A stretch of DNA of 64,000 nt. Origin: Pseudomonas frederiksbergensis (GTDB lineage: Bacteria > Pseudomonadota > Gammaproteobacteria > Pseudomonadales > Pseudomonadaceae). The position numbers and the translations under genes were made by a program. The first letter of the stretch is position 1; each line of letters opens with the position of its first letter. Of this stretch, positions 46,106-54,702 are shown in pieces. Location of the stretch: the NCBI RefSeq assembly GCF_017114915.1, contig NZ_JAAUOE010000011.1:1-64000 (forward strand), written 5' to 3'. The notes under the pieces are model-generated. The model searched no databases. It was not told where the DNA came from and saw only the letters and a list, made by a program, of their open reading frames with translations.

Positions 46106-48067
46106 ATGCCCGCCCTCAAAAAAATCCTGATCGCCAACCGCGGTGAAATCGCCTGCCGCATCCAGCGCACCGCGCAAAACCTGGGCTACCGCACGGTCGC
46201 GGTGTTCAGCGATGCCGACGCCGAAGCGCTGCATGTGCAGATGGCCGACGAAGCCGTGAACATCGGCCCGGCCCCGGTGCAGCAGTCTTATCTGAACATC
46301 CCGGCCATCATCGACGCCGCCCGGCGCACCGGTGCCGATGCGATCCACCCCGGTTACGGTTTCCTCTCGGAAAACGCCAAATTCGCCCTCGCCTGCCAAC
46401 AGGCCGGCATCACGTTCATCGGCCCCAGCCCCGAAGCCATCGAGCTGATGGGCAGTAAACGGCTGGCGAAACTCGCCATGATCAAAGCAGGCGTGCCCTG
46501 CATTAAAGGCTATCAGGGCAGCGAACAGGACTCTGCCACCCTGAGCCGCGAAGCCGAACGCATCGGCTACCCGCTGATGATCAAGGCCAGCGCCGGCGGT
46601 GGTGGTCGTGGGATGCGCCTGGTGCGTAGCGCCGTCGAGTTGCCGGGGCAGATCCGCACCGCTCGCTCTGAAGCGCTGCACGGGTTTGGCAGCAACGAAC
46701 TGATCCTCGAACAAGCCCTGATCGATCCGCGTCACGTCGAGGTTCAGGTGTTCGGTGACCAGCACGGCAACCTGATCTACCTCGGCGAGCGCGACTGTTC
46801 GATTCAGCGCCGCCACCAGAAAATCATCGAAGAAGCGCCCTGCCCGGTGATGACCGCCGAGTTGCGTCAGGCCATGGGTGAAGCGGCGCTCAAGGCGGGG
46901 CGCGCGGTGAATTACGTGGGCGCTGGCACCGTGGAGTTCCTGCTGGATGCTCACGGGCAGTTCTACTTCCTGGAGATGAACACTCGGCTGCAAGTGGAAC
47001 ACCCGGTGACCGAATTGATCACCGGCCTCGACCTGGTGGCCTGGCAGTTACACGTCGCCGAAGGACAGCCGCTGCCGCTACGGCAGGAACAGGTGCAGCT
47101 CAACGGGCATGCCATGGAAGTGCGCCTGTACGCCGAAGATCCGGCCCAGGAATTTGTGCCGCAAACCGGGCGAATCGCGGCCTGGGAGCCTGCGTTGCAG
47201 AACAGCGTGCGGATCGACCATGGCCTGCTCCAGGGTCAGTCTGTCAGCCCGTTCTATGACCCGTTGCTGGGCAAACTCATCGCCCACGGTGCCACCCGCG
47301 AAGAAGCCCGGCGCAAGTTGCTGCGGGCGGTGCAAGACAGCGTGCTGCTGGGGGTGCAGAGCAATCAGCGCTTGCTCGCCAACCTGCTGGAGCACCCGCG
47401 GTTCGTCAGTGGCGAGTTCAGTACCGGGTTCATCCCCACGTACTTCGCCGACCATCCCTGCCTGCATCCTCATGTGCCGAGCGCCGAAGAACTGGCCATC
47501 GCCGCGGTGCTGTTTTATCAGGCATCCGCTCAGGCTCACCGCGCCCCCCTGGCCGGTTGGCGCAACAATGCCAGCGTGCCGCTGCACTACCGGATTGGCC
47601 TGGAGGATCAGGATTGGCCGGTGGAATTGAACGCTGAACCTGGCGAGCCCTTCCAGGTTCAGGTCGGCGCCCGAGCCCTCGAACTGAAGATCATCGGATG
47701 CGACGGAGGCTGGGCCACCCTGCAAATCGACGGCATCCGCCAACGCCATGCCTACCGTCTCGAGGCCGGGCAACTCTGGTTGTTCACGCGCCCCGGCAGC
47801 CTGCGGCTGGTCGATCGGACCCAGGCGCAGGTCAGCGGCCAAGTCAGTGTCAGTTCCGGCACGCTCAAGGCGCCGATGGACGGGGCGATCGTCGACGTAT
47901 TGGTCAGTGAAGGCAGCCCGGTCAGCAAAGGTCAGCTTTTGGTAGTGCTCGAAGCGATGAAAATGGAGCACCCGCTCAAATCGGGTATCGACGGGGTGCT
48001 CAAACGCTTGCAGGTCAGGGTCGGCGACCAGGTGAAAAATCGTCAGATTTTGTTGGAGGTCGAATAA
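46106..48067 (+). CDS. atuF: AtuF, geranyl-CoA carboxylase biotin-carboxylase/carrier subunit
   Basis: A 653-residue alpha subunit. The N-terminal biotin carboxylase (ILIANRGEIACRI, ATP-grasp loop ASAGGGGRGMRLV, FLEMNTRLQVEHPVTE) is followed by a linker and a biotin carrier domain with the biotinyl lysine in EAMKMEHP near residue 618. It carboxylates biotin for AtuC. It is the last recognisable atu gene; atuG and atuH, which follow it in P. aeruginosa, are absent here. Confidence 0.92.
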   Translation: MPALKKILIANRGEIACRIQRTAQNLGYRTVAVFSDADAEALHVQMADEAVNIGPAPVQQSYLNIPAIIDAARRTGADAIHPGYGFLSENAKFALACQQAGITFIGPSPEAIELMGSKRLAKLAMIKAGVPCIKGYQGSEQDSATLSREAERIGYPLMIKASAGGGGRGMRLVRSAVELPGQIRTARSEALHGFGSNELILEQALIDPRHVEVQVFGDQHGNLIYLGERDCSIQRRHQKIIEEAPCPVMTAELRQAMGEAALKAGRAVNYVGAGTVEFLLDAHGQFYFLEMNTRLQVEHPVTELITGLDLVAWQLHVAEGQPLPLRQEQVQLNGHAMEVRLYAEDPAQEFVPQTGRIAAWEPALQNSVRIDHGLLQGQSVSPFYDPLLGKLIAHGATREEARRKLLRAVQDSVLLGVQSNQRLLANLLEHPRFVSGEFSTGFIPTYFADHPCLHPHVPSAEELAIAAVLFYQASAQAHRAPLAGWRNNASVPLHYRIGLEDQDWPVELNAEPGEPFQVQVGARALELKIIGCDGGWATLQIDGIRQRHAYRLEAGQLWLFTRPGSLRLVDRTQAQVSGQVSVSSGTLKAPMDGAIVDVLVSEGSPVSKGQLLVVLEAMKMEHPLKSGIDGVLKRLQVRVGDQVKNRQILLEVE

Positions 48068-48138
48068 GCCGCTAGGCGGATCCGTCGGGTTTGGCTACGC
48101 TCAAGCCCTATCAGGACGCGGATACCAGGAACCCTGCG

Positions 48139-48687
48139 ATGCCTCACTGGCTGGTCATTGATCTGGAAGCCACCACCGATGAGGGTGGCTGGCCAGTAAC
48201 GGAAATGGAAATCATCGAAGTCGGCGCCACCCTCGTGGACCGCAAGGGCCGGGAACTGGATCACTTCCAGAGCTTCGTGCGCCCGTTGCGTCGGCCCTTG
48301 CTGACGCCGTTTTGCCGGGAACTGACCCATATTACCCAAGCCAATGTCGATGCCGCCCAGCCCCTGAACGACGTCTGGGCCTCGTTCGAGCGCTGGCTCG
48401 GCCAGCATCACTCGCGCCTGGAAGGCTGGGCCAGTTGGGGCGATTACGACCGCAAACAGCTGCTTCAGGAATGGCAGCGCCTGCAACTCGACAGTGCCCT
48501 GAGCCGGGTGCCGCACATGAACCTCAAGCAACGCTTTGCCAAGGTTTGTCGGCTGGAGCGCCCACTGGGGCTTAATGGCGCCCTGCAACTGGCGGGCCTG
48601 CAGTTCAACGGCCAACAGCATCGGGCGCTGGAGGATGCGCGCAATACCGCGCGCCTGCTGCCGCTGGTTTTCCCGGTTAATCCTTGA
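48139..48687 (+). CDS. DEDDh 3'-5' exonuclease (ERI-1/KapD-like)
   Basis: A 182-residue exonuclease-domain protein. ExoI is [13 protein letters not shown] (Asp and Glu), ExoII lies in [16 protein letters not shown], and ExoIII is [15 protein letters not shown] (His and Asp). The spacing and the 'ATTDEGG' form match the ERI-1/3'hExo-like family of stand-alone exonucleases. The substrate, RNA or DNA, is unknown. Start 48139 puts the first beta strand at the N-terminus; the upstream frame from 48091 lacks support. Confidence 0.85.
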   Translation: MPHWLVIDLEATTDEGGWPVTEMEIIEVGATLVDRKGRELDHFQSFVRPLRRPLLTPFCRELTHITQANVDAAQPLNDVWASFERWLGQHHSRLEGWASWGDYDRKQLLQEWQRLQLDSALSRVPHMNLKQRFAKVCRLERPLGLNGALQLAGLQFNGQQHRALEDARNTARLLPLVFPVNP

Positions 48688-48761
48688 GTGCAGGAGGTGA
48701 CGCCTATCGACACCTTGTGCATACTGGCCGGCCCTTTTTAGCCCTTTTCGAGGAACCGCCC

Positions 48762-49046
48762 ATGTTTAAAGTCAACGAGTACTTCGACGGCACCGTCAAG
48801 TCGATCGCCTTTGGCACCGCTGAAGGTCCGGCGACCATCGGCGTCATGGCACCGGGCGAATACGAATTCGGCACCAGCCAGCGTGAAATCATGCACGTGG
48901 TGTCCGGCGCCCTGACCGTCAAACTGCCTGACAGCGACACCTGGGAAACCTTCGCCGCCGGCAGCCAGTTCAACGTGCCCGCCAACAGCAAGTTCCAGCT
49001 GAAAGTGGCCGTCGACACCGCTTACCTGTGCGAATACCGCGGCTAA
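48762..49046 (+). CDS. ppnP: Pyrimidine/purine nucleoside phosphorylase PpnP
   Basis: A 94-residue cupin-like protein of the PpnP (YaiE, DUF1255) family, which phosphorolyses several nucleosides. Diagnostic stretches are [36 protein letters not shown] and [20 protein letters not shown]. Start 48762 follows GAGGA by about six bases; the longer frame from 48684 overlaps the exonuclease. A strong bidirectional terminator follows. Confidence 0.92.
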   Translation: MFKVNEYFDGTVKSIAFGTAEGPATIGVMAPGEYEFGTSQREIMHVVSGALTVKLPDSDTWETFAAGSQFNVPANSKFQLKVAVDTAYLCEYRG

Positions 49047-49067
49047 ACCCCTGGGTTTTCACTGCGA

Positions 49068-49104
49068 AAAAAATGCCCGTGTCCAAGGACACGGGCATTT
49101 TTTT
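49068..49104. terminator. Bidirectional terminator between ppnP and the MOSC gene
   Basis: ATGCCCGTGTCC pairs with GGACACGGGCAT across AA, flanked by an A-run on the left and a seven-T run on the right. It serves convergent genes. Confidence 0.93.
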
Positions 49105-49115
49105 ATTCAGGGCAG

Positions 49116-49919
49116 CTATTCGAGGATCGTCACCGGCATGCCGACTTCGAGCCGGCCGTTACCGTCATTGACCAGGTTCTGCCCGAACATCGCGCCGTCT
49201 TCCTGGGCCCGGTACTTCTGCAAGGTCGCCAGCGGCTCACGATCTTCGCTGCGCTCGCCGGTCTGCGGGTCGATGGTGGTCAGAATGCAACGTGAGCAGG
49301 ACTTGACCACGCGGAACTCGACATCACCGATGCGGATGCGCTTCCAGCCATCTTCGGCATAAGCCTCACTGCCCTCGATCACCAGATTGGGCCGAAAACG
49401 CAACATCTCCAGCGGCCGCCCGACCCGTTGCGACAAGTCTTCCAGCGACGCCTGACCAATCAGCAACAACGGAAAACCGTCGGCAAAAGCCACCTGATCA
49501 TCGTCTTTGCCATAACCGGCCTGGGTGGTCCGTGCACGATCAAGCGGCACTTGCACCAGACGCGTCGGCTTGCCGATGAACTCGCTGACCCAGGCACCTG
49601 CCGCGTCGCCGGCATCGGGGACGCGCAAGGTGTCGCGCCAGATGGTCACGCCGCGCAGCTCTGCGTCGCCGTCAGGCAATGCAATATCGATCGGTGAATG
49701 GCCCGGGGCACTGAGGGTCAAGCCGCCATCGGCATTCCACAAGGCTGACAGCTGACTCATTTTCGCCACCGCACGCTGGGTCAGAAAGCGCCCGCTGGCC
49801 TCGTCCACCAGCATCCAGCGTCGGTCGCCGTCCAGCCCCAGCTTGTCCAGGCTGATCTGATTCAGGCTCTCGCCCTTGCCGGATTTCAACGGAAAACGAT
49901 AAAGCGCGCTCAGACGCAT
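49116..49919 (-). CDS. MOSC-domain protein (YcbX/mARC-like)
   Basis: A 267-residue protein with the MOSC N-terminal beta-barrel (LSALYRFPLKSGKGESL) and a C-terminal MOSC domain holding the cysteine region FRVVKSCSRCILTTIDPQTG. One of those cysteines probably binds molybdenum cofactor. Relatives reduce N-hydroxylated compounds. There is no fused ferredoxin domain, so electrons would have to come from another protein. Molybdenum-cofactor genes (moeA, moaB, mobA) lie 5-7 kb away but are separately transcribed. Confidence 0.85.
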   Translation of the reverse strand: MRLSALYRFPLKSGKGESLNQISLDKLGLDGDRRWMLVDEASGRFLTQRAVAKMSQLSALWNADGGLTLSAPGHSPIDIALPDGDAELRGVTIWRDTLRVPDAGDAAGAWVSEFIGKPTRLVQVPLDRARTTQAGYGKDDDQVAFADGFPLLLIGQASLEDLSQRVGRPLEMLRFRPNLVIEGSEAYAEDGWKRIRIGDVEFRVVKSCSRCILTTIDPQTGERSEDREPLATLQKYRAQEDGAMFGQNLVNDGNGRLEVGMPVTILE

Positions 49920-50029
49920 GGCCAGCTCCCTGGTGGCTAAAAAAAGCCACCCTATACGAGCTTGATCGCCGAATCAAAGGCCCAGTGACAAGTCGGATCG
50001 CCGCACCGCTGGCTCCTGACGTGTCCGTT

Positions 50030-50965
50030 TCAGGCAGATACCGTATCGAGCATCAGGCGCTGGCGCACCACGTCGACGAGTTTGTCGGGCTGGAATTTGG
50101 AGAGGAAGTTGTCGCACCCGACCTTCTTGACCATCGAGTCGTTGAAGCTACCCGACAGCGAGGTGTGCAGGACCACATAAAGGCCGCGCAAACGGGGGTC
50201 GTTGCGGATTTCGGTGGTCAGGCGATAGCCGTCCATCTCCGGCATTTCCGCATCAGTGAAAATCATCAGCAACTTGTCAGTCATGACTTCACCCGTATCG
50301 GCCCAGGCCTTGAGCATGTTCAGCGCCTTCAAGCCATCGCTGGCGATGTGCATCTTCACGCCCAACTGCCCCAGAGTGTCGCGCAGTTGCGACAGGGCCA
50401 CGTTCGAGTCATCCACCAACAGCACTTCACGACCACGGGCGCGCTCCAGAACCGGATCGTCGAGTTTGTCGCGCGAGACCTTGGCGTTGTATGGAACGAT
50501 TTCGGCCAGGACTTTTTCGACATCGATGATTTCCACCAACTGATCGTCGACCTTGCTGATGGCGGTCAGGTAATGCTGGCGACCGGCGCTGGTCGGCGGT
50601 GGCAGAATGGCTTCCCAATTCATATTGACGATGCGGTCCACGCCACCGACCAGGAATGCCTGCACCGAGCGGTTGTATTCGGTGACGATGATGGTACTGG
50701 TGGAGCTTGGCACCAGCGGACGCATGCCGATCGCCTGGGACAGGTCGATCACCGGCAGCGTCTGGCCACGCAGGTTGACCACGCCGCAAACAAAGGGATG
50801 GCGCTGTGGCATCAGGGTCAGCTTCGGCAGCTGCAGCACTTCCTGGACCTTGAAGACGTTGATCGCGAACAATTGCCGTCCGGCCAGCCGGAACATGAGA
50901 ATTTCCAGGCGATTCTCACCCACCAGTTGCGTGCGTTGGTCTACCGTGTCGAGAATGCCGGCCAT
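50030..50965 (-). CDS. cheV: CheV-type chemotaxis coupling protein
   Basis: A 311-residue protein with an N-terminal CheW domain (LEILMFRLAGRQLFAINVFKVQEV, then VRGQ-like region VNLRGQTLPVIDLSQAIG) and a C-terminal receiver domain with phospho-Asp in LLMIFTDAEMPEMDG. It couples chemoreceptors to CheA and can be phosphorylated. Start 50965 (MAGILDTVDQRTQLVGENRL) has AGGAG six bases upstream, better than 50998. No other chemotaxis gene is adjacent. Confidence 0.93.
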   Translation of the reverse strand: MAGILDTVDQRTQLVGENRLEILMFRLAGRQLFAINVFKVQEVLQLPKLTLMPQRHPFVCGVVNLRGQTLPVIDLSQAIGMRPLVPSSTSTIIVTEYNRSVQAFLVGGVDRIVNMNWEAILPPPTSAGRQHYLTAISKVDDQLVEIIDVEKVLAEIVPYNAKVSRDKLDDPVLERARGREVLLVDDSNVALSQLRDTLGQLGVKMHIASDGLKALNMLKAWADTGEVMTDKLLMIFTDAEMPEMDGYRLTTEIRNDPRLRGLYVVLHTSLSGSFNDSMVKKVGCDNFLSKFQPDKLVDVVRQRLMLDTVSA

Positions 50966-51427
50966 TAATGACTCCTGGGCTTGTTCTGATGAATTCACTA
51001 AAGGGAGTTATCGGCTGTTTTTGCCGAATCTTGACCCCCAGACAAAATGCCACGGCCAAGCATTGATGTCACATTAACATCATGCTTTACTGACCCCGTG
51101 ATTTCATCTGCATCATCCCCTGCGGCGCGACCTCGGTTTGCACGTTAGGTTCCCCTGCGTAAGGGATTCCCCTAGGCACAATCAGGCACAGCCTGATATT
51201 CGCAATATCCAATAGCCATTAATGTGACGCCATTCTCATTGCATGAACGGAGTCAGGCTTTTGTGTGCGATCGCAGGTCAGTGGTCATCCACCCTCTCGA
51301 GTTCCCCAGCCCGCGCCCATGCCTGCCGGAGCGCGATCTCAGGAAAGCCTGGCAGCGCCGGAACACGTAAGGTTCTCGTCAGCACACACGACATTCCCTC
51401 ATCTGACATGACGTTGTGGAGATAAGC
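50966..51427. other. Non-coding region upstream of cheV and the 51.4 kb gene
   Basis: About 460 bases with no convincing gene; a 60-codon frame at 51243 lacks support. It holds a direct repeat of TTCCCCT (about 51149 and 51168), the second followed by AGG, which might be a NarL-family regulator site. Confidence 0.45.
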
Positions 51428-51901
51428 ATGCCGAACTCCCCCAAAGAGTGGTCTCAGCGGTTTCCGGAGTTTCTTGTCGAGGCTGAAATGCTCCTGGCCA
51501 AATCCGAAGAGTGCCTGAGTCATTTGCAGCTGATCAGCAATGACAAGGACGCCATCGATTGCATGCTCAGCACCCTTCTCAAGTTGGCGAACAAGGCCGA
51601 TGCCCTGGCATTGGCAGCCGTTTCGGAGTTCTCATTGCACATTCATGGATTGCTGAGCCATGCCCAGATCCACATGGACCTGCATGATCAGGCGCTGGAA
51701 GCGCTCAAGGATTGCTTCACGCTAATGGCCTGGCAACTCGAACTCATCGACCAGACCACCGGCCAACTCAGCCTGGATGACAGTGAACAGACCTCCCTGA
51801 TCGAAGCGTTTGCATTTCAAGTGGGAAAAAGTCAGTTTCAGCCGCCCAGACTCTCCAGACCGTTCAGGCTCGTTTCGTCGTTCTCGGAACGACAGGCCTG
51901 A
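51428..51901 (+). CDS. Helical protein, possibly a histidine-phosphotransfer-like domain
   Basis: A 157-residue, mostly helical, soluble protein with no signal peptide. The stretch TLLKLANKADALALAAVSEFSLHIHGLL near residues 45-72 resembles the helix pair of HPt/CheA P1 domains, but the canonical HxxKG is absent, so phosphotransfer is unproven. Start 51428 has GGAG six bases upstream; the in-frame GTG at 51416 is less likely. It precedes a two-component pair by some 380 bases and lies downstream of divergent cheV. Confidence 0.6.
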   Translation: MPNSPKEWSQRFPEFLVEAEMLLAKSEECLSHLQLISNDKDAIDCMLSTLLKLANKADALALAAVSEFSLHIHGLLSHAQIHMDLHDQALEALKDCFTLMAWQLELIDQTTGQLSLDDSEQTSLIEAFAFQVGKSQFQPPRLSRPFRLVSSFSERQA

Positions 51902-52282
51902 ACTCATCAGCCCCTATGCCAAATTGGGCATTTTTATTGGAATGATGTCGCCCCTGTAACTTGAGCATGCTCATGACGCTATTGAATATTTCATATCTGT
52001 CGACGGCGGTTCTAAACAAATAGTAACCCCGCCCTCGACTTCAGCTATTGCAAAACAAAAAGCCTGGCACACTCGATATCTTTCGAAGATAGAATCGAAA
52101 GTTTTTCCATTGTAGAACTGCCGTCCAAAAACGTTATTTCCTGACTTGTGCAGACTTATATAGCAGACGCGACCGACGGTATCTTAGGTGGTACTATGCC
52201 GCCCATTCGTTGACGTCAATTAATGGCAGAGTGACTACAGGCGAGAACAGGCCGCGTTTCGAGCATTGCACTGCATTCATTA
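51902..52282. other. AT-rich gap upstream of the NarX-like kinase gene
   Basis: About 380 bases, AT-rich relative to its surroundings, with no gene. It presumably holds the promoter of the two-component pair; I could not identify one. Confidence 0.45.
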
Positions 52283-53269
52283 ATGGCGACTCATACAACA
52301 GAATTTCCACACAGAGACCCGTCAACCCCTTATGGCCGGTCTGCCCGTAGCGAACATCCATTGGCTCCAACCGCTATGTACGCCAGCCTCAAGTCAATCA
52401 CCCTGTGGCAACCCTCCCGGAAAAGTGCGCGCCGGTTCACGCTTTTACTGTGTGCCTGCTCGGCGCTTGGCAGCCTGCTGGTCTATAGCTTGTCCATGCC
52501 TCTGCCTGTGAGTCTGCTGGTGCTCAATAGTGCGGTGCTGATCTGCGTCTGGGTGGGCCATCGTCTCTCGCGCAAATCGATAAAGTTTCAGCCTCAAGAA
52601 CTGGCCGAGCGTCTGCTGCAAGTTCAGGAAAACGAACGCCACAGGCTCAGTCGGGAATTGCATGATGACATCGGCCAATTGCTGACCGCCGCAAAACTTC
52701 AAAGTGAATGGCTCAAACGTCGATTGCCCGAAGAACTGCAGGGTCAATGTTCGGTGCTCTGCGAGACGCTGGACGAAACCCTGACCAAGGTTCGTGATAT
52801 GTCGGCCATCCTGAACCCACGACAACTGACCAGTCTCGGGCTGGAAGCCAGTCTGCGTGCGCATTTACTCAGAACCCTGGCCAATACGTCCGTGCACTGG
52901 AGCCTGGAATGCCATCAACGTTTGACTGGCATACCGGAGGAAATGGCGGTGGCGGCCTTTCGCATCACTCAAGAAGCGGTTACCAATATATTGCGTCATG
53001 CCCAAGCCAGGAATCTGCTGATCCGCCTGCAACGCCTGCCCCAGGGCCTGACGCTGTTGATCAGCGACGATGGCCTGGGTTTCGCACCAGCGGCAGACCC
53101 AGCTCGCGAGGGGCAACGCGGAATGGCCGGAATGTCGGAACGAATCGATCAGTTTGGCGGCACGCTGACCGTGACCAGCGAGCCGGGCAAAGGTACTCAA
53201 ATCGAAGCACTCTTCCCCTGGGCGCCTCGCGCGCTGGAACGGGCCAGTACGAATAAGGTTATGCGTTGA
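52283..53269 (+). CDS. Sensor histidine kinase (NarX/HisKA_3 type)
   Basis: A 328-residue membrane kinase. Two hydrophobic helices near residues 52-70 and 74-91 are joined by a very short loop, so almost no periplasmic domain exists. They are followed by the HisKA_3 box ENERHRLSRELHDDIGQLL (phospho-His in ELHDD) and an ATPase domain with EAVTNILRHAQA, SDDGLGF and GQRGMAGMSERI. A cytosolic or membrane signal is therefore likely. The start is uncertain: ATG 52283 and ATG 52376 (MYASL) both lack a clear ribosome site. It overlaps the response regulator by four bases. Confidence 0.87.
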   Translation: MATHTTEFPHRDPSTPYGRSARSEHPLAPTAMYASLKSITLWQPSRKSARRFTLLLCACSALGSLLVYSLSMPLPVSLLVLNSAVLICVWVGHRLSRKSIKFQPQELAERLLQVQENERHRLSRELHDDIGQLLTAAKLQSEWLKRRLPEELQGQCSVLCETLDETLTKVRDMSAILNPRQLTSLGLEASLRAHLLRTLANTSVHWSLECHQRLTGIPEEMAVAAFRITQEAVTNILRHAQARNLLIRLQRLPQGLTLLISDDGLGFAPAADPAREGQRGMAGMSERIDQFGGTLTVTSEPGKGTQIEALFPWAPRALERASTNKVMR

Positions 53270-53925
53270 CTTGTAACTTACTTCTGGTGGACGACCACTC
53301 ACTTATCAGGGCTGGCGTGCGCGCTCTGGTGCTGGATATTCCCGGTTTTGCGGTCATCGGTGAGGCCAATGATGGCTCGCATTTACTCGAGATGGTCGAG
53401 CAGCTGTCCCCGGACATTATCCTGCTGGATATTTCCATGAAAGAAACCGGCGGCCTTGAAGCCTTGCAGCGACTCAAACGAGTACGTGCGCAGTGCAAAG
53501 TGCTCATTCTGTCCATGCACACCGACCCGGCGCTCATCATGCAGGCACTGGAGGCCGGGGCTCATGGCTACCTGCTCAAGGACACCACGGCCACCGAGCT
53601 CGAACATGCCCTGAATGCCTTGCGCAACAACGAACGTTACCTGAGCCCGGCCATTGCTCACACCGTGATCAACCAGGCGCTGAACCGAACCCAGAAAAAC
53701 CAGGCGCAAACACAGGATTCGCACAACCTGACGGCTCGTCAGCTGGAAATCCTGCGACTGATCGTTCGCGGAAAATCCACCCGGGAAATTGCCAATGGCC
53801 TGGGCCTGAGCATCAAGACAGTCGAAACCCACCGCTCGCAGATCATGAAACGCTTGCAGATCTACGATGTGGCTGGCCTGGTACTGTTCGCCGTGCGCGA
53901 GCAAATCATCAGTCTGGACGACTAA
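53266..53925 (+). CDS. NarL/LuxR-family response regulator
   Basis: A 219-residue regulator. The receiver domain (LLLVDDHSLIRAGVRALV, phospho-Asp in DIILLDISMKETGG, lysine in GYLLKD) precedes a LuxR-type helix-turn-helix (LTARQLEILRLIVRGKSTREIANGLGLSIKTVETHRSQIMKRL). The start appears to be a TTG inside the kinase stop (TTGA), with AAGG seven bases upstream. Such coupling suggests equal synthesis with the kinase. Targets are unknown. Confidence 0.88.
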   Translation: MTCNLLLVDDHSLIRAGVRALVLDIPGFAVIGEANDGSHLLEMVEQLSPDIILLDISMKETGGLEALQRLKRVRAQCKVLILSMHTDPALIMQALEAGAHGYLLKDTTATELEHALNALRNNERYLSPAIAHTVINQALNRTQKNQAQTQDSHNLTARQLEILRLIVRGKSTREIANGLGLSIKTVETHRSQIMKRLQIYDVAGLVLFAVREQIISLDD

Positions 53926-54327
53926 CCGGACTCAAGACGCTCAACAGCGGCGAGCCTTCGGGCAAATGCACCCACAATGCCGCCGGGCGCCTTGCTCACT
54001 CATTGTTGTCACTCCCCAATCCGAAATCCGTATGGGAGATGCTGACCTCGCAGCCCCTCATAAAAGTCGCAAGAATTTCAGTTATTTCCAAGGGAAGGCA
54101 CTGGAGTCCTACAGAGCGGTATTTTTTCTTACAAAACGTGAGGAATCGGCTCAATTGACCCATCAGGGCAATTGGTACACCGTTGTGTCAGCGGTTATCA
54201 GTCATCACCCATCAATTACACAGGGACGTGCAAACAATGAATGGAACCCCCTTGAGGGCCTCAAAAATCGCAAGCAATAACGGTATCGGCCGCTTGAATG
54301 GTTTTAACGCAAGGACCCAGTTACTCC
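53926..54327. other. Gap downstream of the response regulator
   Basis: About 400 bases with open frames only in non-conserved registers. I see no gene, repeat or clear terminator in it. Confidence 0.4.
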
Positions 54328-54636
54328 ATGCAAAGCCATGACCTCAGACTACCGGTAACTCCGGTCGCGCCGTTCGCAGACAATCGCGCCAATCATCAGA
54401 CTGAATTCAAAAGCAGCGCAAAGCCCACCGGAGAAGTTGATATGGAACCTCGCGTCACTGAACTGGAGACACACCTCAAGTACATCCGAAGAGACATGGA
54501 TGAAGTCCGCGGTGACGTCAAATCCATCAAGCACCGGCTTGCCTATTCGGCCGGCGGAACAGCTGTGATCCTGGGGCTTTTGGCCTGGATCGCCAACAGT
54601 CGCTTCGACCAGGTGGTGACACTTCTGGCAAATTAA
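54328..54636 (+). CDS. Small coiled-coil protein with a C-terminal membrane helix
   Basis: A predicted 102-residue protein. Residues 39-75 (MEPRVTELETHLKYIRRD and following) form a charged coiled coil, then a membrane helix (AGGTAVILGLLAWIA) and a short tail. The layout resembles XhlA-type hemolysin/holin-associated proteins. A shorter start at 54442 (MEPRV) has the better ribosome site (GGAGA), so the first 38 residues may not be translated. It stands alone and faces moeA. Confidence 0.55.
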   Translation: MQSHDLRLPVTPVAPFADNRANHQTEFKSSAKPTGEVDMEPRVTELETHLKYIRRDMDEVRGDVKSIKHRLAYSAGGTAVILGLLAWIANSRFDQVVTLLAN

Positions 54637-54653
54637 GGAACCGTCATGCACGC

Positions 54654-54678
54654 AAGCCCGACTCTTTCAACCGGGCTT
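54654..54678. terminator. Hairpin between the small coiled-coil gene and moeA
   Basis: AAGCCCG pairs with CGGGCTT across 11 bases, in a 66-base gap between convergent genes. Confidence 0.4.
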
Positions 54679-54702
54679 ACGTGGCAGAACCAGGGGCCTG
54701 TA

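Noticed and set aside
51243..51425. A 60-codon plus-strand frame before the 51.4 kb gene
   Set aside because: No homology or signal recognised; probably leader DNA.
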